DNA of 64,000 nt from assembly GCF_036226445.1 (NCBI RefSeq), contig NZ_CP108474.1, positions 6,820,001 to 6,884,000 on the forward strand, in the 5' to 3' direction. Below, piece after piece: positions 10,760 to 18,188 of the stretch. Source of the stretch: Streptomyces sp. NBC_01255 (GTDB lineage: Bacteria > Actinomycetota > Actinomycetes > Streptomycetales > Streptomycetaceae). Every line of letters begins with the position of its first letter. The first letter of the stretch is position 1. A model generated the notes under the pieces. The model was not told the origin of the DNA. It did no database searches and worked only from the letters and a program-made list of their open reading frames with translations. Both the position numbers and the translations under genes were made by a program.

Positions 10760-11349
10760 GCGACCTCAAGCCCTCCCTCGAAGCCGTCCTGATGGTCGTC
10801 GACGAACCCGCCACCGAGCTGCACCTCGCCAAGGTCCTGGACCGCACCCCGCGCGAGGTGGCCGACGCCCTGCACGAGCTGGCCGACGAGTACACGGTCC
10901 AGGGGCGCGGCTTCGAGCTGCGGCGGGTGGCCGGCGGCTGGCGCTACTACACGCGAGCCGCCCACGCCGCGGCCGTCGAGGCCTTCGTGCTCGACGGGCA
11001 GCAGGCCCGGCTCACCCAGGCGGCCCTGGAGACCCTCGCGGTCGTCGCGTACCGCCAGCCGGTCAGCCGTTCCCGGGTCTCCGCGGTCCGCGGGGTCAAC
11101 TGCGACGGGGTCATGAGGACCCTTCTCCAGCGGGGTCTGGTGGAGGAGGCGGGCGCGGAACCCGAAACAGGTGCGATCCTGTACAGGACGACGAACTATT
11201 TTCTGGAGCGGATGGGCCTGCGCGGCCTGGACGAACTCCCCGAGCTCGCGCCTTTCCTCCCCGAGGCGGAGGCGGTCGAGCCGGACTCCCTGGAAGGCGT
11301 CCCGTCGTTCGATCCGGACGCAGACGTAGACGACAAGACGGAAATTTGA
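10756..11349 (+). CDS. scpB: Segregation and condensation protein B
   Basis: A 197-residue partner of ScpA with tandem winged-helix domains. Visible landmarks are LKPSLEAVLMVVDEPATE at the start, GFELRRVAGGWRYYTR, and the conserved LTQAALETLAVVAYRQPVSR-x-x-x-x-x-x-RGVNCDGVM. It overlaps scpA by four bases and its TGA shares one base with the next ATG, so the operon continues into the pseudouridine synthase, an arrangement common in Gram-positive bacteria. Confidence 0.96.
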   Translation: MSDLKPSLEAVLMVVDEPATELHLAKVLDRTPREVADALHELADEYTVQGRGFELRRVAGGWRYYTRAAHAAAVEAFVLDGQQARLTQAALETLAVVAYRQPVSRSRVSAVRGVNCDGVMRTLLQRGLVEEAGAEPETGAILYRTTNYFLERMGLRGLDELPELAPFLPEAEAVEPDSLEGVPSFDPDADVDDKTEI

Positions 11350-12587
11350 TGCGAAGCAGCAGCGGCAGGAACAGCAGCGGAAACAACGGCGGGAGCCGTG
11401 GTGGCAACAGCGGCGGCCGCGGCGGCAGCGGCGGTGGCCGCGGCGGCAGCAGCAGCGGCGGCGGTGGCCGTGGCGGCAGCAGCGGCGGCGGCGCCGGTCG
11501 TGGTGGCAGCGGTGGCGGCGGTGGCCGTGGTGGCAGCGGTGGCGGCGGCTACCGCGGCGCCGGCGGCGGCCGCGACGACAGGCAGGGCGGCGGCAGCAGC
11601 AGCAGGCCGCGCAACCCGCGTCCCGAAGAGCGCCAGTACGACGTCCCCGGCCTCGGCGGCTCCGCCGGCGGCCCCAAGAGCGGCCGCGGCGCCTCCGCGC
11701 GCGGTGGCGCCAAGGGCGGCCCCCGGCAGTCCCCGCAGCGCGGTGGCGGCCGTACCGAGCCGTCCCGCTCGCGCGAGTACGACGCCCGCACGGAGGAGCG
11801 CAACCGGGAGCGGTACGCCGGCAAGCCGGAGATCAAGACCCCCAAGACCTTCCCCGGCGCCGAGCAGGAGGGCGAGCGTCTGCAGAAGGTCCTCGCCCGT
11901 GCCGGCATGGGCTCGCGGCGTGCCTGCGAGGAGCTCATCGAGCAGTCCCGCGTCGAGGTCAACGGCCAGATCGTGATCGAGCAGGGCATGCGCGTCGACC
12001 CGGAGAAGGACGAGATCAAGGTGGACGGCCTGACCGTCGCCACCCAGTCCCACCTCTTCTTCGCGCTGAACAAGCCCTCCGGCGTCGTCTCCACCATGGA
12101 GGACCCGGAAGGCCGCCAGTGCCTCGGCGACTACGTCAACAACCGTGAGACCCGGCTCTTCCACGTCGGCCGGCTCGACACGGAGACCGAGGGCATCATC
12201 CTGCTCACCAACCACGGTGAGCTGGCCCACCGCCTCACGCACCCCAAGTACGGCGTGAAGAAGACCTACCTCGCCGCCATCACCGGCCCGCTGCCCCGCG
12301 AGGTCGGCCGGATGCTCAAGGACGGCATCGAGCTGGAGGACGGGTACGCCCGCGCCGACCACTTCCGCGTCGTCGAGCAGACCGGCAAGAACTACCTGGT
12401 CGAGGTCACGCTGCACGAGGGCCGCAAGCACATCGTGCGCCGGATGCTGGCCGAGGCCGGCTTCCCGGTCGACAAGCTGGTCCGTACGGCCTTCGGTCCG
12501 ATCTCGCTGGGTGACCAGAAGTCGGGCTGGCTGCGCCGTCTGACCAATACCGAGGTCGGCATGCTGATGAAGGAAGTCGGGATGTAG
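11349..12587 (+). CDS. rluB: 23S rRNA pseudouridine synthase (RluB/RsuA family) with an RGG-like N-terminal extension
   Basis: Converts a specific uridine of rRNA to pseudouridine. The enzyme core starts near residue 175. An S4 RNA-binding domain (ERLQKVLARAGMGSRRACEE) is followed by the catalytic motif VGRLDTETEGIILLTNHGEL with the essential Asp, and by KKTYLAAITGPLP. The first ~110 of 412 residues are almost purely Gly, Ser, Arg and Asn, encoded by GGC/GGT repeats. This resembles a disordered RGG RNA-binding tail. The ATG shares one base with the scpB stop. The assignment to RluB rather than RsuA/RluE rests on operon context and is moderately sure. Confidence 0.9.
   Translation: MRSSSGRNSSGNNGGSRGGNSGGRGGSGGGRGGSSSGGGGRGGSSGGGAGRGGSGGGGGRGGSGGGGYRGAGGGRDDRQGGGSSSRPRNPRPEERQYDVPGLGGSAGGPKSGRGASARGGAKGGPRQSPQRGGGRTEPSRSREYDARTEERNRERYAGKPEIKTPKTFPGAEQEGERLQKVLARAGMGSRRACEELIEQSRVEVNGQIVIEQGMRVDPEKDEIKVDGLTVATQSHLFFALNKPSGVVSTMEDPEGRQCLGDYVNNRETRLFHVGRLDTETEGIILLTNHGELAHRLTHPKYGVKKTYLAAITGPLPREVGRMLKDGIELEDGYARADHFRVVEQTGKNYLVEVTLHEGRKHIVRRMLAEAGFPVDKLVRTAFGPISLGDQKSGWLRRLTNTEVGMLMKEVGM
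11380..11600 (+). repeat. GGC/GGT-rich low-complexity tract
   Basis: Near-trinucleotide repeat encoding the Gly/Arg/Ser-rich N-terminus of the pseudouridine synthase, with several imperfect units of the type GGCGGTGGCCGTGGTGGC. Confidence 0.75.
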
Positions 12588-12603
12588 TTCCCGCCCCTCC
12601 GCG

Positions 12604-12640
12604 AGAGGCCCGTGACCGCAGGTCGGTCACGGGCCTCTTT
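12604..12640 (+). terminator. Hairpin terminator at the end of the parA-like/scpAB/rluB operon
   Basis: Perfect 14-bp stem (AGAGGCCCGTGACC / GGTCACGGGCCTCT), 7-base loop, followed by TT. Confidence 0.85.
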
Positions 12641-12682
12641 CGTGCCTTCTCGTGCTTGTGGCCGGGCCCCGTCTCCATTTAT

Positions 12683-12695
12683 AGTCAGAGTGACT
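12683..12695 (+). promoter_or_regulatory. Palindromic operator candidate for the NrtR-type regulator
   Basis: AGTCA-GAG-TGACT lies in an A/T-rich pocket (12677-12700) directly in front of the ribosome-binding site of the NadR-like gene, whose operon encodes an NrtR-like protein. NrtR regulators are known to bind palindromes in front of NAD-metabolism genes. The link to this protein is inferred from position. Confidence 0.6.
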
Positions 12696-12713
12696 CTTAA
12701 GGAAGGGGGCGGC

Positions 12714-13784
12714 GTGAAGCACTACGGCCACGGTCTCGTTCTCGGCGGCTTCTCTCCGCCGCACGCCGGCCACCACCACCTCGTCCGCACCGCGCGCGAG
12801 CGGTGCGACCGCCTCACCGTGCTCGTCTGCGGCATCTCGGCCGAGAGCCTGCCCCTGGCCGACCGCGTCGCCTGGATGCGCGAGATCCACCCCGACGCCC
12901 TCGTCGTCGGAGCCGTCGACGACAGCCCCGTCGGCCTGTGGGACGCAGTGCCCGAGCGTGTCGACGCCGTCTTCGTCGCGGAGCCCTACGGGGAGTCGTA
13001 CGGGGACGAGCTCGGCCGCCGTTTCGGCGCGGAGTCCGTCACCGTCGACCCCGACCGCACCCGCTTCCCCGTCTCCGGCGCCGCCGTCCGCGCCGACCTC
13101 GCCGGCTCCTGGGACTTCCTGGAGCCGCCGGTCCGCGCCGCGCTCACCCGACGCGTCGTCGTCCTCGGCGCCGAGTCCACCGGCACCACCACCATGGCCC
13201 TCGCCCTCGCCGACCACTACCGGCGGCGGGGCGGAGTCTGGGCCCGCACCCGGTACGTACCGGAGTACGGGCGCGAGTACCGCGCGCTCAAGCTCGCCGA
13301 ACTCCGGGCCGAACGCCCCGGCGCCACCCGGTCCGACGTCACCTTCCGCTCCTCCGACTTCCCCGTCATCGCGCGGCGGCAGGCCGAACTGGAGGAGGAG
13401 GCGGCCCGCGACGGCTCGCCCGTGCTCGTCTGCGACACCGACGCCTTCGCCACCACCATCTGGCACGAGCGGTACACGGGCACCGCGAGCGCCGAGACCG
13501 GGGAGGTCGCCGCCCACGGCCGCCAGCACCTCTGGCTGCTCACCGACCACCGGGGCGTCGAACTCGAGAACGCAGAGGGCACAGAGGGCACGGCACCGCG
13601 CGACGCGGAGCGCCTGCGGCCCTGGATGACCGCACGCTTTCTCACCCAGCTCGCCCACACCGGCCGCCGGACGGCCGTCCTCAGCGGCCCGCACGAGGAG
13701 CGGCTCGCGGCGGCCGTCGCCGCCGTCGACGCGCTCCTCGCCGAGAGCGGCCACCTCGCCGACCCCCTGCCGGAGCGCCGATGA
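12714..13784 (+). CDS. NadR-like bifunctional protein: NMN adenylyltransferase plus nicotinamide riboside kinase-like domain
   Basis: The 356-residue protein has the two enzymatic domains of NadR but no N-terminal helix-turn-helix. The first domain is a nucleotidyltransferase with LGGFSPPHAGHHHLV (the HxGH motif) and FPVSGAAVRADL, equivalent to ISGTxxR. It would join NMN and ATP to make NAD. The second resembles ribosylnicotinamide kinase, but its P-loop at about residue 150 reads GAESTGTTTM, where E. coli NadR has GGESSGKST, so the P-loop Lys is Thr. Kinase activity is therefore uncertain. The GTG start is preceded by a GGAAGGGG stretch. It is the first gene of a three-gene operon and overlaps the next by four bases. 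Confidence 0.85.
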   Translation: MKHYGHGLVLGGFSPPHAGHHHLVRTARERCDRLTVLVCGISAESLPLADRVAWMREIHPDALVVGAVDDSPVGLWDAVPERVDAVFVAEPYGESYGDELGRRFGAESVTVDPDRTRFPVSGAAVRADLAGSWDFLEPPVRAALTRRVVVLGAESTGTTTMALALADHYRRRGGVWARTRYVPEYGREYRALKLAELRAERPGATRSDVTFRSSDFPVIARRQAELEEEAARDGSPVLVCDTDAFATTIWHERYTGTASAETGEVAAHGRQHLWLLTDHRGVELENAEGTEGTAPRDAERLRPWMTARFLTQLAHTGRRTAVLSGPHEERLAAAVAAVDALLAESGHLADPLPERR

Positions 13785-14521
13785 ACACCGCCCCGCCCGC
13801 ACCGGGCGGCTACGACAAGTACGCCTTCGAGCCCTTCGCCGTCACCGTCGACCTTGCCGTCCTCACCGTCCGCGAGGAACGCCTGCACGTCCTCCTCGTC
13901 CAGCGGGGCCAGGAGCCGTACGCGGGGGAGTGGGCCCTGCCCGGCGGCTTCGTCCTGCCCCGCGAGTCCGCCGAGACGGCCGCCCGCCGCGAGCTCGCCG
14001 AGGAGACCGGACTGCCCGGGGCCACCGTCGCGGGACTCCACCTCGAACAGCTCCGCACCTACAGCGACCCCGACCGGGATCCCCGGATGCGGGTCGTCTC
14101 CGTGGCCTTCACCGCGCTCGTCCCCGGCCTGCCCGAGCCGCGCGGCGGCGGAGACGCGGCCGAGGCGCGGTGGCTGCCCTACGGCTCGTACGGGCCGCTG
14201 GGCTTCGACCACGACCGGATCCTCGCCGACGCCCGCGAACGCGTCGGCGCCAAGCTCGAGTACACCTGCCTCGCCACCGCCTTCTGCCCGCCCGAGTTCA
14301 CCCTCGGCGAGCTCCGGCAGGTGTACGAGACGGTCTGGGGCGTCGAACTCGACCGCCCCAACTTCCGGCGCAAGGTCCTCACCACACCCGGCTTCGTCCG
14401 GGCGGTGGAAGGGCCGCCGCGCCGCACCGGCGGACGGGGGAAACCGGCCGCCCTCTACCGGGCGGGCGAGGCCACGGCCCTCCACCCGCCGCTCCTGCGA
14501 CCGGAAGGACGACTCTCATGA
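13781..14521 (+). CDS. nrtR: NrtR-type transcriptional regulator (Nudix sensor plus winged helix)
   Basis: A 246-residue protein with an N-terminal Nudix-like domain (ALPGGFVLP, then ETAARRELAEETGL) and a C-terminal winged helix containing FTLGELRQVYETVWG and LDRPNFRRKVLTTPGFV. This architecture defines the NrtR family, which senses ADP-ribose or related NAD products and represses NAD biosynthesis genes. It is sandwiched, with ATGA overlaps, between a NadR-like enzyme and an ADP-ribosylglycohydrolase. That fits autoregulation through the palindrome in front of the operon. The REL-x-EE core looks intact, so residual hydrolase activity is possible, although many NrtR proteins lack it. Confidence 0.9.
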   Translation: MNTAPPAPGGYDKYAFEPFAVTVDLAVLTVREERLHVLLVQRGQEPYAGEWALPGGFVLPRESAETAARRELAEETGLPGATVAGLHLEQLRTYSDPDRDPRMRVVSVAFTALVPGLPEPRGGGDAAEARWLPYGSYGPLGFDHDRILADARERVGAKLEYTCLATAFCPPEFTLGELRQVYETVWGVELDRPNFRRKVLTTPGFVRAVEGPPRRTGGRGKPAALYRAGEATALHPPLLRPEGRLS

Positions 14522-15555
14522 CCCTCACCCCGACCCGTACGGCGGTGAAGCAGGCCGCGACCGGATCCCTCGTCGGCCTCGCGCTCGGCGACGCGCTGGG
14601 CTTCCCGACCGAGTTCAAGGACGTGCCGGCGATCCTCGCCGCCTTCGGCCCCTGGCGGGAGATGGACCTCCCGCTCGCCCGGGGGACGGCGGTCGTCACC
14701 GACGACACCCAGATGACCCTCGCCTTCGCCCGGGGCATCCGCACGGCGATGGACCAGGGTGTCCTCGCCCCGGCGCGCCTCGCCCGGCCGGTCCGGGACG
14801 AGTTCGTCGACTGGTACCACTCCCCGGAGAACAACCGTGCCCCCGGCAACACCTGCCTGCGCGCCTGCCTGCTCCTCGACGGCGACCGGCCCTGGCAGGA
14901 CGCCAGCCAGATCGGCTCCAAGGGCTGCGGCGCCAATATGCGGGTCGCGCCGATCGGCCTCGTCCCCGGGCTGAGCGAGGAGCAGCGCGCGGGTGCCGCC
15001 CAGCTCCAGGCGGCCCTCACCCACGGCCACCCCACCGCGCTCGCCGCCTCGGACCTCACCGCCCGCGCCGTGTACCTCCTCGCCCAGGGCGTGGACCCGG
15101 CCGGGCTCGTCGGACAGCTGCGCTCGTACGCGTACGAGAACCGCTCCCGCTACCACGAGCACTGGCTCGGCGACCTGTGGACCCGCTCCCAGGACCCCTC
15201 CGCCCGGCACTTCGTCGAGCGCGGCTGGGACGAGTGCCTGGCCGTCCTGGAGCGCCTGGACGCCGTCCAGCGCACGGCCGACCCGGAGCTCGACCCCTGC
15301 GCGTACACCGGCGACGGCTGGATCGCCGAGGAGGCCCTCGCGACCGGCCTGCTCTGCTTCCTCCTCTTCCCCGACAAGCCCCTCACCGCCCTGCGCAGGG
15401 CGGCCTGCACCCGGGGCGACTCCGACTCGATCGCCGCCCTCGCGGGCGCCTTCGCCGGCGCCCACCTGGGCGCGGACGCCTGGCCGAAGGAGTGGGCCGA
15501 GCGCGTCGAGTACCGGAGCGAACTGCTGACGTTCGGGGCGCTCTGGGACGCCTGA
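14518..15555 (+). CDS. ADP-ribosylglycohydrolase family protein
   Basis: A 345-residue member of the DraG/ARH family, which removes ADP-ribose from proteins or small molecules with two magnesium ions. Metal-binding signatures are present: GSLVGLALGDALG-x-P near the N-terminus, VVTDDTQMTLAF, and RGDSDSIAALAGAFAGA near the C-terminus. The ATG overlaps the stop of nrtR. Free ADP-ribose released by this enzyme would be a plausible effector for NrtR, linking all three genes to NAD turnover. The natural target is unknown. Confidence 0.92.
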   Translation: MTLTPTRTAVKQAATGSLVGLALGDALGFPTEFKDVPAILAAFGPWREMDLPLARGTAVVTDDTQMTLAFARGIRTAMDQGVLAPARLARPVRDEFVDWYHSPENNRAPGNTCLRACLLLDGDRPWQDASQIGSKGCGANMRVAPIGLVPGLSEEQRAGAAQLQAALTHGHPTALAASDLTARAVYLLAQGVDPAGLVGQLRSYAYENRSRYHEHWLGDLWTRSQDPSARHFVERGWDECLAVLERLDAVQRTADPELDPCAYTGDGWIAEEALATGLLCFLLFPDKPLTALRRAACTRGDSDSIAALAGAFAGAHLGADAWPKEWAERVEYRSELLTFGALWDA

Positions 15556-15566
15556 GCGGGGGCCGG

Positions 15567-15590
15567 CCGGCGCCCCGAGCGGGGCGCCGG
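15567..15590. terminator. Bidirectional hairpin between convergent genes
   Basis: Perfect 10-bp stem CCGGCGCCCC / GGGGCGCCGG with a 4-base loop, between the ADP-ribosylglycohydrolase stop and the stop of the minus-strand nucleotidyltransferase. Confidence 0.75.
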
Positions 15591-15602
15591 GGCGTCAGGG
15601 CT

Positions 15603-16280
15603 TCAGAGCGAGGCGCGGCGGGCGCGGATCAGGAAGTCCTGGACACGGGCGTGGTCCGGGGCGGCGGGGAGCGGGCTCGTGTCGTGGGCACGGTCCGCCT
15701 CGTCCTGGAGGCGGTTCATCCAGGACTCGACCTCCTGCCACGGCACCTCGCCCCGCTTGACCGCGAGGAGGCGGTCGCGCTCCTCGCCGACGTCGACGCG
15801 GAGTTCGCCCGTGCGCAGCAGGTCGCGGCAGCTCGTCAGCAGCCGCAGCAGGTGCATCGCGTGCTTCCAGCGCGGGTGTCCGTGCAGGCGGACGTCCGCG
15901 TCCAGCTTGCGGCGCTGGCCGCCGGCGTAGCGGACGAAGGTCTGGTGGGCCTGCCGGGAGAGGAAGGCCCCGCGCAGGGAGAGGAGTTCGCGGCCCGTGT
16001 CGTCGACGCGGTCCACGACGGGGGAGTGCAGGCACTCCAGGACGTTCGGGTTGTTGCGCAGGGCCAGCTCGCAGAAGCGCTCCAGCTCCCAGCTGAACTG
16101 GTCCTCGCCCGGGCCCTCCACATGGGCCGGGGGCTTGTCGAACCGCCAGAAGAGCGGCGTCGGGGCGAGATAGACGCCCCGCACGTCGGTGTCGCTGCCC
16201 TCGGTCGCCAGACCGAAGGCGCGCGAACCCATCACGCAGGAGTAGATCGTGTGGTCGCGCACCAGCTCGTCCGGGGTCAT
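15603..16280 (-). CDS. Predicted nucleotidyltransferase (COG3541/YcgL-like)
   Basis: A 225-residue protein with the nucleotidyltransferase signature SRAFGLATEGSDTDVRGVYL, in which G-S-x6-G and S-D-x-D form the metal site. The later conserved segment NPNVLECLHSP and a helical C-terminus match the COG3541 family of unknown cellular role. The ATG (MTPDELVRDHTIYSC) lies ten bases after the stop of the upstream Rieske gene and has no strong ribosome-binding site, so translational coupling is likely. Substrate unknown. Confidence 0.85.
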   Translation of the reverse strand: MTPDELVRDHTIYSCVMGSRAFGLATEGSDTDVRGVYLAPTPLFWRFDKPPAHVEGPGEDQFSWELERFCELALRNNPNVLECLHSPVVDRVDDTGRELLSLRGAFLSRQAHQTFVRYAGGQRRKLDADVRLHGHPRWKHAMHLLRLLTSCRDLLRTGELRVDVGEERDRLLAVKRGEVPWQEVESWMNRLQDEADRAHDTSPLPAAPDHARVQDFLIRARRASL

Positions 16281-16290
16281 GCGGGTGAGG

Positions 16291-16776
16291 CTACGCGAGG
16301 GTGATCGATTCCCCCGAGACATTGATCTGCTCGGCCGGCAGGGGGCGGGGAGCCGGTCCCGCCGCCACCGAGCCGTCGGCGATGCGGTACTTGGAACCGT
16401 GGCAGGGGCAGTCGATGGTGCCGTCCGCGACCTTGTTCACCAGACACCCCTGGTGGGTGCAGATCGCGGAGAAGGCCTTGAACTCGCCTGCGGTCGGCTG
16501 CGTGACGACCACCTTCGCCTCGGCGAAGACCGTGCCGCCGCCGACCGGGATCTCGGAGGTCGTGGCCAGCGGGGGAGCACCGGTCGGCGTGGGCGATGCG
16601 GGCGTCGTGGCCGATGTGGCCGGCGTCTCGGGAGTGGCGGACGTCGCGGGCGCGCTCGGCGTGGCCGGGGCACTGGTGGTCGTACCGCCGTCGCCCCCGC
16701 CGTCCGAGCCGCAGCCCGTCGTCAGGGCCGCGGCGGCGAACAGGACGGTACGGCGGTTCGTGGCGCTTGAAGTCAT
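16291..16776 (-). CDS. Exported Rieske [2Fe-2S] protein
   Basis: A 161-residue protein. The N-terminus has a twin-arginine-like signal (NRRTVLFAAAALTTGC), a Ser/Thr/Pro/Ala-rich linker of about 50 residues, and a Rieske domain with the cluster ligands CTHQGC and CPCHGS. It would be exported folded through Tat and may be held at the membrane by the Cys after the signal, although the residue at -3 is Thr rather than Leu. The electron-transfer partner is unknown. It lies upstream of, and is probably co-transcribed with, the nucleotidyltransferase. Confidence 0.88.
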   Translation of the reverse strand: MTSSATNRRTVLFAAAALTTGCGSDGGGDGGTTTSAPATPSAPATSATPETPATSATTPASPTPTGAPPLATTSEIPVGGGTVFAEAKVVVTQPTAGEFKAFSAICTHQGCLVNKVADGTIDCPCHGSKYRIADGSVAAGPAPRPLPAEQINVSGESITLA

Positions 16777-16820
16777 GGCGCCAGCTTGGCGGCGCCCCGG
16801 CCCGAGGTCCCGCAACACGC

Positions 16821-17165
16821 CTACGGGCGGGGCGTCAGCTCCCTCGCACGGCCGTCCGCGTCCCGGCGGACCTCCAGGACCGCCGTCACCGCGGCCCGCT
16901 CGATCGCTCCGTAGACGTGCGGGAAGAGCCGGCCCTCCGAGCCCTCCCAGCGGACCTCCCCGCTCAGCCGGGACTCGTCGATGACGAGGACCAGGAGCGG
17001 GCCGGTGGCGGACCGGTAGGGGCCGTCGGCGATCGCCAGGGCCGAGGGCTCGTCGGCCGAGCAGTGGACGAAGCCCTCGGCGGCGAGCGACGGCGGGGCG
17101 TAGGGGGCGGTCGGGTCGGCGGGGTCGGCGGACCAGTCGGCCTGCGGTACGACGTGCAGCAGCAT
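16821..17165 (-). CDS. DUF952 family protein
   Basis: A 114-residue protein with the DUF952 signature: a start reading LLHVVPQADW, then AAEGFVHCSADEP, LLVLVIDESRL, and RLFPHVYGAI near the end. The function of the family is not established. The ATG is clear and the next gene diverges. Confidence 0.85.
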   Translation of the reverse strand: MLLHVVPQADWSADPADPTAPYAPPSLAAEGFVHCSADEPSALAIADGPYRSATGPLLVLVIDESRLSGEVRWEGSEGRLFPHVYGAIERAAVTAVLEVRRDADGRARELTPRP

Positions 17166-17287
17166 GCCGACTGTTCTACCGCGTCTCTACGGCGTCTCTC
17201 CCGCGTCCGGGGTGTGTACACCGAGTGGCGGAATGAACCGGTATGAGTGAGATTAGGCGTGTTCCGTACCGGACGAAAGGCAGAACG

Positions 17288-17716
17288 ATGGCGGGAAACG
17301 ACCTCGGCAGTCTCCTCGGAAGCCTCCTCGGAGGCGGCGGCCAGGGCGGTAGCGGCGGTGCCGGCGGCATCCTCGGCTCCCTGCTCGGCGCCCTCGCGGG
17401 CGGCAAGAGCGGCGGTGGCTCCGACGGCGCGAACCCGCTCGGCGGACTCCTCGACATGCTGACGAAGTCCGGTCTCGTCGACCAGGCCCAGTCCTGGGTC
17501 GGCACCGGCGAGAACAAGCCCGTGAGCGGCGCTCAGATCGCCGGAGCCCTCCCGGACGACACCCTCCAGAAGGTCGCGGCGGACGCCGGCGTCAGCCCGC
17601 AGGAGGCCGCCGACCAGATCGCCCAGTCCCTGCCGCAGGCCGTCGACAAGCTGACCCCGAACGGCGCGGTGCCCCAGGGCTCCCTGGAGGACCTCATCCG
17701 CCAGCAGCAGCTCTAG
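17288..17716 (+). CDS. YidB-like/DUF937 family protein
   Basis: A 142-residue protein starting MAGNDLGSLLGSLLGG, with Gly-rich repeats of LGSLLGALAGG type up to about residue 60. A YidB-like helical segment follows (SWVGTGENKPVSGAQIAGAL, DTLQKVAADAGVSPQEAADQ). These proteins are widespread and of unknown function. The ATG has AAAGG seven bases upstream. A terminator follows at once, so it is probably monocistronic. Confidence 0.85.
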   Translation: MAGNDLGSLLGSLLGGGGQGGSGGAGGILGSLLGALAGGKSGGGSDGANPLGGLLDMLTKSGLVDQAQSWVGTGENKPVSGAQIAGALPDDTLQKVAADAGVSPQEAADQIAQSLPQAVDKLTPNGAVPQGSLEDLIRQQQL

Positions 17717-17727
17717 AGGATCTCGAA

Positions 17728-17760
17728 GGCGCCCGCCCTCCGTCTCGGAAGGCGGGCGCC
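17728..17760 (+). terminator. Hairpin terminator after the YidB-like gene
   Basis: Perfect 10-bp stem GGCGCCCGCC / GGCGGGCGCC with a 13-base loop, starting 12 bases after the stop codon. Confidence 0.75.
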
Positions 17761-17825
17761 GCGACGCGCCCGTCCCCCGCTGACTAGGCTGAACGGAGCA
17801 CTTGACGCAGGCGAAGGAGTACGAC

Positions 17826-18188
17826 GTGGCGGTACGAGCGGTCCGAGGCGCCGTCCAGCTGGAGCGGGACGAGGCCGGACACATGCGCGAGCAGGTCGAG
17901 GAGCTGCTCACCGCCGTCCTCACGCGCAACGAACTCACCGCCGACGACCTCATCAGCATCTGGTTCACGGCCACGCCGGACCTGCACAGCGACTTCCCCG
18001 CCGCCGCAGCCCGGGGGATCGGCATCGTCGACGTACCCCTGATCTGCGCCCAGGAGCTCGACATCGAGGGCGCGATGCCGAGGGTCGTCCGGCTCCTCGC
18101 CCACGTCGAGACCGATCTGCCCAAGTCCCGGATCGCGCACGTCTACCTCGGTGCCGCGGCCGCCCTGCGCAAGGACATCGCCCAGTGA
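17826..18188 (+). CDS. aroH: Chorismate mutase, AroH class
   Basis: Rearranges chorismate to prephenate for phenylalanine and tyrosine synthesis. The 120-residue length and the features AVRAVRGAVQLERDE, TADDLISIWFTATPDLHSDFPA and VPLICAQELDIEGAMPRVVR match the trimeric AroH fold. The GTG follows AAGGAG with six-base spacing. Its stop overlaps the start of tyrA (GTGA), coupling the enzyme to the next step of tyrosine synthesis. Confidence 0.96.
   Translation: MAVRAVRGAVQLERDEAGHMREQVEELLTAVLTRNELTADDLISIWFTATPDLHSDFPAAAARGIGIVDVPLICAQELDIEGAMPRVVRLLAHVETDLPKSRIAHVYLGAAAALRKDIAQ

Noticed and set aside
13854..16304. Long plus-strand frame crossing nrtR, the glycohydrolase and the minus-strand nucleotidyltransferase
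   Set aside because: It is incompatible with three recognised genes and a terminator; a shadow frame.
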